Shown here: positions 7,823-14,873 of the stretch, piece by piece | Layout: each line of letters begins with the position of its first letter | Position numbering within the stretch: position 1 is the stretch's first letter | IMG/VR virus record: IMGVR_UViG_3300008113_000864 | Location: 1-22,946 of that record | Origin: a virus | Direction: 5' to 3' (one strand) | DNA: 22,946 nt | The notes under the pieces: model-generated | What the model was told of the DNA's origin: nothing | The model's database searches: none | What the model saw: only the letters and a program-made list of their open reading frames with translations | Program-made: the position numbers and the translations under genes

Positions 7823-8603
7823 CGTACCAGCATCAGAGTATCACTCATGGGATGCACTCTCAGCTTCAGGCGCAAAGCAGTTGCTAAGATCACCGGCACA
7901 CTATCTCGCATCAAAAGAGATGCAGCGTGAGCCAACACCAGCAATGAAATTCGGCACACTCGTTCACGCAATGGTATTAGAGCCAGACACAGTTGACACT
8001 GACTTCGCAGCGATGCCGAAAATCGATAAGCGTACCACAGCAGGCAAACAGCAAGCTGAACTCTTTGCAGTGACAAACGCGGGTAAAGTGATCGTTGATA
8101 TGGATGACTTTCAACGCGCACAGAGAACAGCAGATGCCGTGCGATCACATCATCTCTATAACGATCTCTTGAAAGGCGCGAGCGTCGAGCAATCGTTCCG
8201 GTGGGAGCAACACGGTGTACCGTGCAAGGCTCGCATGGACGCGATACAGGGCGATCTCATAGTGGACCTGAAGACAACGCAAGACGCGTCACCTGATGGT
8301 TTCGCTAAGACGATGGCAGGGCTGAAGTACTACGTGCAAGCGGCCCATTATCTCGACGGGTTCGCCCGTGTCACTGGCACCGAGCAGCGCAACTTTATCT
8401 TCATCGCAGTGGAGACAGAAGCGCCTTTTGCTATTGGCATATACGAACTCGACTACGTGGCGCTCGAAGCTGGTCGCCATAAGATGGCTCTTGCAGCCGA
8501 AGCCTATAAAGCAACGAAGAGCGCTGACGCGTGGAAGGGTTACTCGCCCGACATTGTCACGCTCTCTGTTCCGTCATGGGTGGCAGGTGAAGTAAATGGA
8601 TGA
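7809..8603 (+). CDS. PD-(D/E)XK nuclease, exodeoxyribonuclease VIII-like
   Basis: The product has 264 residues from ATG 7809; an ATG at 7785 is possible but family members usually begin close to the DNVPASEYHSWDALSAS stretch seen here. Visible motifs include GTLVHAMVLEP (49-59), RMDAI with Asp144, VDLKTT with Asp153 and Lys155, and YVQAAHYLDGF (175-185). This set is typical of RecE/Cas4-type PD-(D/E)XK nucleases. It probably degrades one DNA strand from ends to create single-stranded DNA for recombination or replication restart. A RecT-like annealing partner is not recognised; the SSB-like protein encoded at 9283 might fill part of that role. No obvious ribosome site precedes the start, so it is probably translated by coupling. 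Confidence 0.8.
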   Translation: MRLDNVPASEYHSWDALSASGAKQLLRSPAHYLASKEMQREPTPAMKFGTLVHAMVLEPDTVDTDFAAMPKIDKRTTAGKQQAELFAVTNAGKVIVDMDDFQRAQRTADAVRSHHLYNDLLKGASVEQSFRWEQHGVPCKARMDAIQGDLIVDLKTTQDASPDGFAKTMAGLKYYVQAAHYLDGFARVTGTEQRNFIFIAVETEAPFAIGIYELDYVALEAGRHKMALAAEAYKATKSADAWKGYSPDIVTLSVPSWVAGEVNG

Positions 8604-8744
8604 CATCATCGACGAGTTAGAGAGTGTCCGCATCACTGCTGGCATGAGCACAAGGGAGCTGTCATCGCGCGCCGGTCTTACTCCGAGTCAGCAAAGGTGC
8701 TTGGTTATACGATCGTAGCGATACCAGTACCGGTGACAGAATGA
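8596..8744 (+). pseudogene. Broken XRE-type helix-turn-helix regulator
   Basis: From ATG 8596 a 40-residue frame begins with DELESVRITAGMSTRELSSRAGLT, the first two helices of a Cro/CI-like (XRE) domain, then runs off into an unrelated tail and stops at 8718. In the -1 frame, from about 8680, the sequence reads KVLGYTIVAIPVPVTE and stops at 8744 as ATGA with the next gene. That resembles the C-terminal end of small HipB-like regulators. The recognition helix region between the two parts is missing. This looks like a regulator damaged by an internal deletion that also shifted the frame. The 40-residue product may still be made, since the start overlaps the nuclease gene by 8 bases. Confidence 0.5.
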
Positions 8745-9214
8745 AGATCTGCGGCATCGATCCGGGAGCAAGCGGAGCAATCGCGATACTCGATATCGAC
8801 AAAGGATATCTGTCAGTGATTGATATGCCGGTGCACGCGGTCGAGCGCAACGGAAAGAAGAAGAACGAAATCTCAGCGCAGATACTGGCTCGCTATCTCG
8901 AAGATGAGAAACCGGATCACGTATGGGTTGAGAGAGTCGGTGCAATGCCGGGACAGGGTGTCAGTTCGATGTTCCAGTTTGGCAGAAGCGTCGGCACAGT
9001 TGAAGGAATAGTTGCAGCGCTGCGTCTTCCCATCTCGTATGTCACGCCGCAGAAATGGCAGAAGGCATCAGGTATGCGAGCAGGGAAAGACGGATCACGG
9101 CAACGAGCACAGGAACTTTTTCCTACATTTGCCCTACATTTTTCAAGAATGAAGGACAACGGAAGAAGTGACGCTGCGCTCATCGCGTGGTTTGGTGCAA
9201 CACAGGAACCCTAA
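8741..9214 (+). CDS. RuvC-like Holliday junction resolvase
   Basis: This 157-residue protein starts at ATG 8741. It has the RuvC/RNase H-fold layout: CGIDPGASGAIAI with Asp7, VWVERV with Glu64, the GVSSMFQFGRSVGTVEGI segment, VTPQKWQK, and GRSDAALIAWFG with Asp144. These carboxylates form the metal site. Phage enzymes of this type resolve branched recombination or replication intermediates before packaging. Length is close to bacterial RuvC. The neighbours are the exonuclease and the SSB-like protein, which together form a recombination module. Confidence 0.88.
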   Translation: MKICGIDPGASGAIAILDIDKGYLSVIDMPVHAVERNGKKKNEISAQILARYLEDEKPDHVWVERVGAMPGQGVSSMFQFGRSVGTVEGIVAALRLPISYVTPQKWQKASGMRAGKDGSRQRAQELFPTFALHFSRMKDNGRSDAALIAWFGATQEP

Positions 9215-9257
9215 TGAGAGAGGGATTACTCTCATCCGACATGGTCACGGTCTGACC
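9214..9257. other. Two small hairpins in the leader of the SSB-like gene
   Basis: ATGAGAG (9214-9220) can pair with CTCTCAT (9229-9235), and GGTCA can pair with TGACC a few bases on. No T-tract follows, so this is not a terminator. It may be an RNA processing or translational control element before the strong ribosome site at 9272-9278. Confidence 0.3.
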
Positions 9258-9282
9258 TATCAGTAACTCTGAAGGAGTAACA

Positions 9283-9831
9283 ATGTTGAACTTTCCACAG
9301 CAAGCATCAGGCAAACCTTGGGCGCGTCTCGATGCACGTACAGGCATTCTATTTGTGTCATCGGCAGATGGGGAAAAGACACCGGTCGACATGAAAGGGA
9401 AAGTATTCGGGTTAGACATCGCTAACGCTACACAGGGCTGGCTCATGGTTGGCGCAGCAGGTGTGGACTGGCAAGAGGTTAACGGTGCGTGGGGCAACCC
9501 ACCATCGCCAGACCATAAGCCGGGTGTGGATGTCACGATCTACTCAAAGGATGCGTCATTCGGGGACGCGCCATTCCGTAGTGCTCGTGGCAATTCCAGA
9601 GCGTGGACCCAATTCGTTGCAGATGTTGCGAAGAAGGCAGGAGCAATTCCAGCCGGTAAACTCGCAACGCTGAAGGTTGACGCGGTCAAGTCCATCAAGG
9701 TCGGTCAGGGCACATCTGTGCAGATCGACTTCACGCTGGCACCGAAAGAGAAGTGGTTCTCGGCTGAAGAGGCAGCTCCCGCACCTGCATCAGCACCTGC
9801 TAGCGTATCTGACTCGGATGACGAGTTCTAA
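9283..9831 (+). CDS. SSB-like protein with acidic C-terminal tip (putative)
   Basis: The product has 182 residues; GAAGGAG precedes ATG 9283 at good spacing. I do not recognise a named family. Residues 1-150 look like a compact beta-rich domain with aromatic residues (GKPWARLDARTGILFV, GWLMVGAAG, DVTIYSKDASFG). Residues 155-173 are an Ala/Pro/Ser-rich linker and the protein ends DSDDEF. A flexible linker plus acidic, Phe-ending tip is how bacterial SSB and T7 gp2.5-type proteins contact partners. Its place between the resolvase and the primase-helicase supports a single-strand DNA-binding role. An annealing protein is an alternative. The strong ribosome site suggests high expression. Confidence 0.5.
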   Translation: MLNFPQQASGKPWARLDARTGILFVSSADGEKTPVDMKGKVFGLDIANATQGWLMVGAAGVDWQEVNGAWGNPPSPDHKPGVDVTIYSKDASFGDAPFRSARGNSRAWTQFVADVAKKAGAIPAGKLATLKVDAVKSIKVGQGTSVQIDFTLAPKEKWFSAEEAAPAPASAPASVSDSDDEF

Positions 9832-9838
9832 GTAAAAG

Positions 9839-9878
9839 AAACCCCCGCACTGATACCCGATATCAGTACGGGGGTTTT
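9839..9878 (+). terminator. Strong rho-independent terminator (likely bidirectional)
   Basis: CCCCCG (9842-9847) pairs with CGGGGG (9069-type arm at 9869 to 9874), and ACTGATA (9849-9855) pairs with TATCAGT (9861-9867), with one C-A mismatch and a five-base loop. TTTT follows on this strand. On the other strand the stem is followed by TTTCTTTT. It separates the early operon from the primase-helicase gene. Confidence 0.9.
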
Positions 9879-9909
9879 AGTCGGGAGGATTCCAACAACG
9901 GAGATTGCT

Positions 9910-12123
9910 GTGAGTGAAAGCCTACAACAAGATGAAGTGATACACAACTCTGCTATGCACAAGATGTCGTTAGCCTTTGCCAATAACGGTTTTAAGGACA
10001 CCAGTCTCACATCTAAAGATTACACGTTGAAGGATCTCAGTGACCGGTTGAAGCGCGTCCGTGTCGGGCCAAAGGATGGCTCATACATGATACGGGGCGG
10101 TGATCTCACGATCTGCAAGCGCGCCGACGAGAATCTCAGATCGGCGGAACTCATTATCCTCGACGGTGATTCGTCCATCGATCCAGAGACAGGCGAGATC
10201 ACACCCGGTGCCCCCTATTTCTATGACGTGCACGAAGCGCTCAAAGACATGGGCATCGCTCACATCATGCACACGTCACACTCAAACCGTGGCTCTGATG
10301 GCGTGGTGAGCTTCTGGAAATTCCGTGTAGTCATCCCGTGCCAGATGCAGTCGCATGAGGATCTTATCGCCGGTGTCGATTACCTCATCGCGGAGCTGCA
10401 TAAGCGTAAGATCTGGATGAACTGCGTCACAGAGAACTATCGCTGGTCACAGCCTTGGTTTCTCCCGCGCGTCAGCAAAGAGGAAGAGCGCGAGCGTTTC
10501 GTGCATCGCGATTACCTCGACGGGAAGATCTTCGAGATCGAGACAGCCCTGAAGTGGCAGCGCGAACAGACCAGTTTAGACGATAAGATAGACCAGTTTA
10601 AGTTGTGGTTGCCGGCAACCCAGTCGAGCAACACGATCACTGATTTCAATCAGCAGCACGGTCTGGAATGGATGCGAGCGCAACTGGCATCGATGGGTTA
10701 CAAGTTTAGCCATTACGACAAGCGGCATGACGCATACCGATACGTGTCGCCCACGAGCAGCACAGGCACAGCGGGAGTTCTCCTATTCCGTGGCGCGCGT
10801 GGCGACTGGATCACCTATTCCCATCACGGGGCGCACGATCCGCTGTCAGAGAAAGTGATGGACCCGTTCGCGATATACGCACTCGTAAATTTTTCTGGGG
10901 ATAACTCTGCCGCACTACGGTCGCTGCAACCAAGAGAAAAGAGCATCACTGAACAGCTCTCAGAGATGCGGGATCACAGTGCGAGCACCGCCGCACCGCA
11001 ACAAGATAATGCTGCACCGCAAAACAAAAAGCGCATCGAAATCCTGCGCATGGATCAGCTCACCGACGAGCCAGTGCAATGGCTGATAGAGGACCTGATC
11101 CCCGCAAAGGCATTCGCAGCGATCTACGGGAAGCCCGGCAGCTTCAAGTCATTCGTGGCAATATATCTCAGCCAGATGATCGCGGCGGGGAAACCGGCAT
11201 TCGAGAAACCGACTACTCAAGGGACGTGCCTATACATCGCAGGGGAAGGCCAAGCAGGACTAAAGAAGCGCTCTGACGCATCTCGTATAGCTCACGACAT
11301 TGAGCCGTCTGTGCCTCTCTATTTCATCAAGAGAAGCCTGAACCTCAGCTCGACGCTGGAAGACATGCAGGAGCTCATCAAGGAGATCATGGAACTCGGT
11401 ATCGCGCCATCCCTCATAGTCATCGACACGCTTGCTCGGAACTTCGTCGGGGACGAGAACAGCTCATCAGACATGAGCCAATTTATATCGGTCATAGGCG
11501 AGCTTATAGCCCAACTCAGTTGCTCGGTGCTGGTGGTCCACCATGCCGGCAAGGACGAGTCAAAGGGTATGCGTGGCTCGTCAGCATTGCTCGGTGCTGT
11601 GGACGCGGAACTCGAATGCACCCGCACATCAGATGAGGAGGACAAGGACCACCTGACCGGAAAACTGACCACCACAAAGCAGAAGGAATCGGAGGACGGG
11701 GTCGAGTTTCACTTCAAGATGCAGCGGATCCTGACAGATAAACTGGACCCGAATATCGTCTCACTAGGGCTTAGACCCTGTGAGAAACAGCACAGCAAAA
11801 AGAAGCAGAAAAAGCAGCTCACGGAGAGCGAAATTTTCACGCTGGAAGCCTTTGACCTAGCAGTCTCAGAAGTCGGAAAGCGCTATGGGATACCAGGAAT
11901 ACCGCCAGATAAACTGTGTATCAGACGCGCTGATTGGTTAGCCTATTTCCGACATTTGTGTGCTGGAGACGACAAATTTAGCGAAAGAGCGTACCAAAGA
12001 GCGGCTGCGTCGCTCAGTGTGGCGAAAATCATAGCCGCCAAAGGCGACATTTTGTGGAAAACCGAGCAACATCAACATGTTACAGAAAAATCCGACAAGC
12101 CGACATTGCCCGACATGGCGTAG
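9910..12123 (+). CDS. Primase-helicase fusion (AEP-like plus RepA-type RecA-fold helicase)
   Basis: The protein has 737 residues; GTG 9910 follows a CGGAGA site, and ATG 9955 is a weaker alternative. The N-terminal part shows ILDGD (Asp85, Asp87), HTSHSN (His121-His124) and KFRVVIP, the spacing of archaeo-eukaryotic primase/PrimPol catalytic motifs. The C-terminal half is a RecA-fold ATPase of the RSF1010 RepA/AAA_25 type: Walker A GKPGSFKS (407-414), IAGEG, Walker B LIVIDT (Asp506), then VVHHAGKD and KGMRGSSAL. A basic Lys-rich stretch and a probable winged helix end the protein. It should prime and unwind phage DNA for the host polymerase. Helicase assignment is strong; primase activity is inferred from motifs. 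Confidence 0.82.
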   Translation: MSESLQQDEVIHNSAMHKMSLAFANNGFKDTSLTSKDYTLKDLSDRLKRVRVGPKDGSYMIRGGDLTICKRADENLRSAELIILDGDSSIDPETGEITPGAPYFYDVHEALKDMGIAHIMHTSHSNRGSDGVVSFWKFRVVIPCQMQSHEDLIAGVDYLIAELHKRKIWMNCVTENYRWSQPWFLPRVSKEEERERFVHRDYLDGKIFEIETALKWQREQTSLDDKIDQFKLWLPATQSSNTITDFNQQHGLEWMRAQLASMGYKFSHYDKRHDAYRYVSPTSSTGTAGVLLFRGARGDWITYSHHGAHDPLSEKVMDPFAIYALVNFSGDNSAALRSLQPREKSITEQLSEMRDHSASTAAPQQDNAAPQNKKRIEILRMDQLTDEPVQWLIEDLIPAKAFAAIYGKPGSFKSFVAIYLSQMIAAGKPAFEKPTTQGTCLYIAGEGQAGLKKRSDASRIAHDIEPSVPLYFIKRSLNLSSTLEDMQELIKEIMELGIAPSLIVIDTLARNFVGDENSSSDMSQFISVIGELIAQLSCSVLVVHHAGKDESKGMRGSSALLGAVDAELECTRTSDEEDKDHLTGKLTTTKQKESEDGVEFHFKMQRILTDKLDPNIVSLGLRPCEKQHSKKKQKKQLTESEIFTLEAFDLAVSEVGKRYGIPGIPPDKLCIRRADWLAYFRHLCAGDDKFSERAYQRAAASLSVAKIIAAKGDILWKTEQHQHVTEKSDKPTLPDMA

Positions 12124-12223
12124 TTTGTCGCTTCTGGACACGACACGAGGCGACATGTCGGGTGGGGTATACCCCTTTAGGGGTATCCCACAATGTCGCT
12201 TCGGGTGTCGGCTGGTTCTGTCG
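12093..12223. other. CGACA/TGTCG motif cluster with central hairpin (candidate origin)
   Basis: Ten copies of a 5-base motif occur in 131 bases: CGACA at 12093, 12101, 12111, 12141 and 12151; TGTCG at 12126, 12156, 12194, 12206 and 12219. About 0.3 is expected by chance. Three more CGACA copies lie at 11950, 11970 and 12045 inside the helicase gene. A hairpin at 12162-12191 sits in the cluster (GTGGG/CCCAC, a two-base bulge, ATACCCC/GGGGTAT, loop TTTA). Copies to its left are mainly CGACA and those to its right are all TGTCG. Clustered iterated sites beside a RepA-type helicase suggest a replication origin, or an operator region for the genes that follow. No gene lies in 12124-12279. Confidence 0.5.
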
Positions 12224-12279
12224 GTGTGAGTTTGAGACTAAGTTGCAGCTTGTGAGTTGCGGGTCAGAGGAGAGAGACG

Positions 12280-12582
12280 ATGAGCAATATCGGGGGTGGT
12301 GATGGCGGTGAGGGTGAGCGTCCCGTGATCCAGTTGTACCAGCTGGTGATGCAGGAGCAGGGTGACGCGGACAGGGTCAAGAAAGGGTGCTGCGAGCGGT
12401 GTCTCTTTTGGGTGGGGTTTAATGAGAACACCAATTCTGAGCCTGAAGGCGAGTGTCATAGACTGCCGCCGCAAGTCACCGCGACGGGTACGGTCAAGGA
12501 TCAGCACTACGGATGCAGCTGGCCTATCACCGGCGCGTCTGACTGGTGCGGGGAGTTCGAGGAAGCGGTGAGGATGAACTGA
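12280..12582 (+). CDS. Small Cys-rich, probably zinc-binding protein
   Basis: This 100-residue protein has GAGGAG ahead of ATG 12280. Cysteines at 37, 38, 41, 59, 79 and 90 are arranged as CCERC...GEC...DWCGEF. The final DWCGEF with an upstream CxxC-type pair is a motif I have seen in small phage and proteobacterial hypothetical proteins and implies one zinc site. The N-terminus is Gly/Glu-rich. The role is unknown; DNA or protein binding is plausible. It is joined to the next gene by a TGATG overlap. Confidence 0.6.
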   Translation: MSNIGGGDGGEGERPVIQLYQLVMQEQGDADRVKKGCCERCLFWVGFNENTNSEPEGECHRLPPQVTATGTVKDQHYGCSWPITGASDWCGEFEEAVRMN

Positions 12583-13145
12583 TGAGCAGACGCATTTCAG
12601 AAATCAGCAACCCGAACGAGATGCTCGTCTGGGAGATGCGTCAAAGGCAGGTTGACGCGGCGCTGGCTCCTCTCGACCGATTGGCGCGGGAGATGGAAGG
12701 CGCTTGGGGTTACCGCCGTCTCCAGTCGCTGGCCTCACCGGATCTCGCGGTCAAGTTTGAGTCGGCGCGTCAGAAGCTCGATGAGGCGATCAAGGCGCAG
12801 GATGCTGACGCTGTAGCCAAGCGCGCCGAGATCCTAATGCGGGGATGGCAGGCACTCGCCAAGGCAGCAGGGGAGCAGGGACACGCACCGCTCGGTGAGG
12901 GCATCTGGCAGGCCAAGAGCGGCGGGAGAACTTACACGGTGGTCCTCGTCAGGGAAGACGCAGACGCGCCAGCCTTGAGTGCCGCCGAGCCTGACACCGT
13001 GGTGAGCGTCGAGGAGCTACTGGTCTGCTGGCGGAATCGCTACGAGAGCGTGGGGAGGGTGAAGGCAGCCTTTCCGGGCGCGACCGTATCGGATGAGCGG
13101 CCTCGGACACGATTGCCGCGCGGTGGGGATGAGATACCGTTTTAG
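12582..13145 (+). CDS. Hypothetical protein
   Basis: The product has 187 residues. ATG 12582 shares one base with the previous stop (TGATG) and has a GAGGA site; a frame-extending GTG/ATG further upstream lies inside the previous gene and is not needed. Residues 10-90 are long charged helices rich in Ala, Glu and Arg (AKRAEILMRGWQALAKAA). Residues 105-125 look like a beta hairpin (IWQAKSGGRTYTVVLVRED). The C-terminus is basic and disordered. No family recognised. Location next to the candidate origin and zinc protein suggests a DNA-metabolism role, without direct support. Confidence 0.6.
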   Translation: MSRRISEISNPNEMLVWEMRQRQVDAALAPLDRLAREMEGAWGYRRLQSLASPDLAVKFESARQKLDEAIKAQDADAVAKRAEILMRGWQALAKAAGEQGHAPLGEGIWQAKSGGRTYTVVLVREDADAPALSAAEPDTVVSVEELLVCWRNRYESVGRVKAAFPGATVSDERPRTRLPRGGDEIPF

Positions 13146-13173
13146 GGTAAGAGAATAGAGGATCACTGAGCGG

Positions 13174-13202
13174 TTTACACTGCTCGCCTATGCGTGTATC
13201 GT
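13174..13202 (+). promoter_or_regulatory. Candidate promoter for the HNH gene
   Basis: TTTACA (13174-13179), 17-base spacer, TATCGT (13197-13202). The block GTTTACAC occurs again at about 13209, so it could also be a repeated operator. If this promoter is used, transcription begins near 13209, which favours ATG 13236 over GTG 13194 as start of the next gene. Confidence 0.35.
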
Positions 13203-13235
13203 TTTAGGAGTTTACACCAGTCAGAGACACACCGG

Positions 13236-13673
13236 ATGAAGTTTACGGATGAACGTAGAGTGAGATTGTCGGGTGACTGGTGCGTGTACTGCGGACAGGT
13301 AGCGGAGACAGTCGAACACTTCCCGCCAAAGTCGTACTGTTTGGATGGCCTGCTCATGCCAGCGTGCAAGGAGTGCAACAGTCTTGCAGGAACGGATTGG
13401 CCGACCGATTTCGGAAAGCGAAAAGATCTGGTGAACGAAAGACTGAGGCGGAGACACGCAAAAGCACTGAGCACGCCTGTATGGACACAGGAAGAGCTTA
13501 AGGAAATGAAACGGGGGATGAGGAAGGAGATCGAGATATGGCAAACAAGAAGACGAATAGCCGAACGCAGGATTGCGTGGAATGCGGAAGGGTATTTAGC
13601 CTATATCGACCGCAACAACGATTTTGCGAAACTAAGTGCAAGACTAAGTACTTCAACAGAGCAAAGCGATTAG
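13236..13673 (+). CDS. HNH endonuclease
   Basis: The product is 145 residues from ATG 13236. The zinc and nuclease motifs are clear: CVYCG (Cys16, Cys19), VEHFPPKSY with the first catalytic His at 28, and LMPACKECNSLAG (Cys44, Cys47, Asn48). The rest is a long Arg/Lys/Glu-rich helical tail. This is a different HNH subfamily from the enzyme encoded at 6006. In phages such genes are either mobile or act in packaging, but most packaging HNH proteins sit next to the terminase, which is not so here. The last 136 bases also encode a zinc-ribbon protein in another frame. The ribosome site is weak. Confidence 0.75.
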   Translation: MKFTDERRVRLSGDWCVYCGQVAETVEHFPPKSYCLDGLLMPACKECNSLAGTDWPTDFGKRKDLVNERLRRRHAKALSTPVWTQEELKEMKRGMRKEIEIWQTRRRIAERRIAWNAEGYLAYIDRNNDFAKLSARLSTSTEQSD

Positions 13674-13705
13674 CTTGGGAGCAATTCAAAGCAACCGCAG
13701 TTTGA
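13538..13705 (+). CDS. Zinc-ribbon miniprotein overlapping the HNH gene
   Basis: This 55-residue protein has an excellent AAGGAGA site seven bases before ATG 13538. It shows CVECG (Cys13, Cys16) and RFCETKCK (Cys30, Cys34), the CxxC...CxxxC pattern of small treble-clef or zinc-ribbon proteins common in phages and plasmids, followed by a basic helix. It is read in a different frame from the HNH gene and shares 136 bases with its 3' end. Both frames look protein-like. It may bind nucleic acid; no specific role is known. Confidence 0.65.
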   Translation: MANKKTNSRTQDCVECGRVFSLYRPQQRFCETKCKTKYFNRAKRLAWEQFKATAV

Positions 13706-14003
13706 GAGACCGGATACCGGATGGGTGGCTCGACGGCGCGGAAATCAAAATTTCGAAAAGTTTCATTCCTACCGATTGGCTGAAAAGTAAAACCGAGGGT
13801 AAATCTGCGGCAGGTTTCTCGGTTTCGCGCGCCGCGCCGCCGCGCATCGCTGCACCGCAATAGCTGCACCGCACAAGCGCAAGCCGTCGCGTTCATAGCG
13901 TCGCGCAATCGGGCAAGCCGCCGCAAGCGCATGACGCGTGATAGCATTGGATAGGGTGCGACCTATCGCCGCATGGTGAGCGTGCTAGGGCATGGCAAGC
14001 CTC
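13706..14003. other. Gene-free GC-rich stretch
   Basis: About 300 bases without a supportable gene. It contains an 11-base direct repeat (GCTGCACCGCA at 13849 and 13863), a run rich in GCGCGCC-like sequence (about 13825-13850), and an inverted repeat GATAGG/CCTATC (13950-13967). It lies between convergent plus-strand and minus-strand genes, so it may simply be an insertion boundary of the minus-strand cassette. Confidence 0.5.
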
Positions 14004-14038
14004 GAAAAGAAAAAGCGCCGCCGATTCGGGCAGCGCTT
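14004..14038 (-). terminator. Rho-independent terminator of the minus-strand cassette
   Basis: AAGCGC (14013-14018) pairs with GCGCTT (14033-14038) and GCC with GGC inside, with one mismatch. On the minus strand the stem is followed by TTTTTCTTTT. It lies just after the last minus-strand gene, as expected for its terminator. Confidence 0.75.
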
Positions 14039-14069
14039 AAGGATTAGGGGGAGAGCATGGGGGAAGGGG

Positions 14070-14336
14070 TCAAAATCCGTGAGCGTTTACCCCGTCGCGC
14101 TTAAGGCGAAGCGCCTCCCTACGCGTGACGCGTCGATGAGAACGTGCTCCGAAGCCTGGACCGTTATCAAATAGCGCGTCGCATATATCGTCCACGCTCG
14201 AGCGCGCCGCAATCTGAAAGTAGCGGTCCGACCGGTCTAGCCATTGCTTAGCCGTGCGCGAAAAATCATCCCGCGAATCGTAAGCAAATACATGACGCAC
14301 GCCGCGTCCGTGGATATCAGTTGCAATGTAAATCAT
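14070..14336 (-). CDS. Hypothetical protein (accessory cassette)
   Basis: This 88-residue protein is on the minus strand. ATG 14336 has an AAGGAA site eight bases before it; upstream ATGs at 14369 and 14384 are in frame but lack a good site. Residues about 1-25 look beta-rich (MIYIATDIHGRGVRHVFAYDS), then helices (AKQWLDRSDRYFQIA, SVDDICDAL), then a basic tail. No family recognised. It is the last gene before the minus-strand terminator and is separated from the gene before it by a GC-rich hairpin (14394-14413), which could set different expression. Confidence 0.5.
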   Translation of the reverse strand: MIYIATDIHGRGVRHVFAYDSRDDFSRTAKQWLDRSDRYFQIAARSSVDDICDALFDNGPGFGARSHRRVTRREALRLKRDGVNAHGF

Positions 14337-14422
14337 TTCAGAATTTCCTTTTCCGTGTTTCTTAGCCATCATCAGTTGCCGCATAACGGCAAGACGCGCC
14401 CCGTAAGGCGCGTTTCGGCTTG

Positions 14423-14872
14423 TTAAAGACTGAATTCTTTTGCCAATAAATTTCCGAATAACCCTGAGATAATTTCTTTTTGCTCGATCTTGTAAATCGT
14501 GCCGAATTCATATGGATCAATCCATTCGCCTGTTTCGTCGTCTTGCCAAGATTCAGGCTCGTTTTCTAAAATTTCCTCGAAATCAGCGTCAAAATACAAT
14601 TCACTCGGCAGTGAAAGCATAAAATCTCGCAATGTATCAGCAACTTTGCCAGTGTAAGTTTCTTCCACGATATCGGACGAACCCGCCTCTAAATCTTCTG
14701 GGTAACTAGCAGAGCAATCACAATTAAACTGCTCTATCTCGCCATTCGGTATTTTTGACCATGTAGGCCCAAATAAAAGATCATGACGAATAGCACCCGC
14801 GCATGCTTTTACATATTCAGGAATTTGAAAACGTTTTTCTAATGCAGTTTCAATTCTATTTTCGATTTTCAT
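14423..14872 (-). CDS. Hypothetical acidic protein (accessory cassette)
   Basis: The product has 149 residues; GGAG precedes ATG 14872 at nine-base spacing. It is acidic, with many Glu and Asp (SYPEDLEAGSSDIVEE, DFEEILENEPESWQDDETGEW). The N-terminal helix (IENRIETALEKRFQIPEYVKACAGAI) precedes a short beta section. No family recognised. Small acidic phage proteins sometimes mimic DNA or inhibit host enzymes; this is only a possibility here. The gene begins one base after the stop of the membrane miniprotein gene, so translation is probably coupled. Confidence 0.6.
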   Translation of the reverse strand: MKIENRIETALEKRFQIPEYVKACAGAIRHDLLFGPTWSKIPNGEIEQFNCDCSASYPEDLEAGSSDIVEETYTGKVADTLRDFMLSLPSELYFDADFEEILENEPESWQDDETGEWIDPYEFGTIYKIEQKEIISGLFGNLLAKEFSL

Positions 14873-14873
14873 T

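Noticed and set aside
8660-8700. Programmed -1 frameshift in the XRE-type gene
   Set aside because: There is no slippery heptamer or downstream stem, and joining the frames would still lack the recognition helix, so deletion is the better explanation.
13675-13863. Plus-strand 62-residue frame
   Set aside because: It starts at TTG inside the zinc-ribbon gene without a ribosome site and shows no family pattern.
13498-13947. Minus-strand open frame of 149 residues
   Set aside because: It overlaps the HNH and zinc-ribbon genes, lacks a ribosome site, and has an Arg/Cys-rich low-complexity product.
14394-14413. Second terminator in the minus-strand cassette
   Set aside because: The 7-bp GC-rich hairpin has no T-tract on the minus strand, so it was not called a terminator; it might be an RNA processing site.
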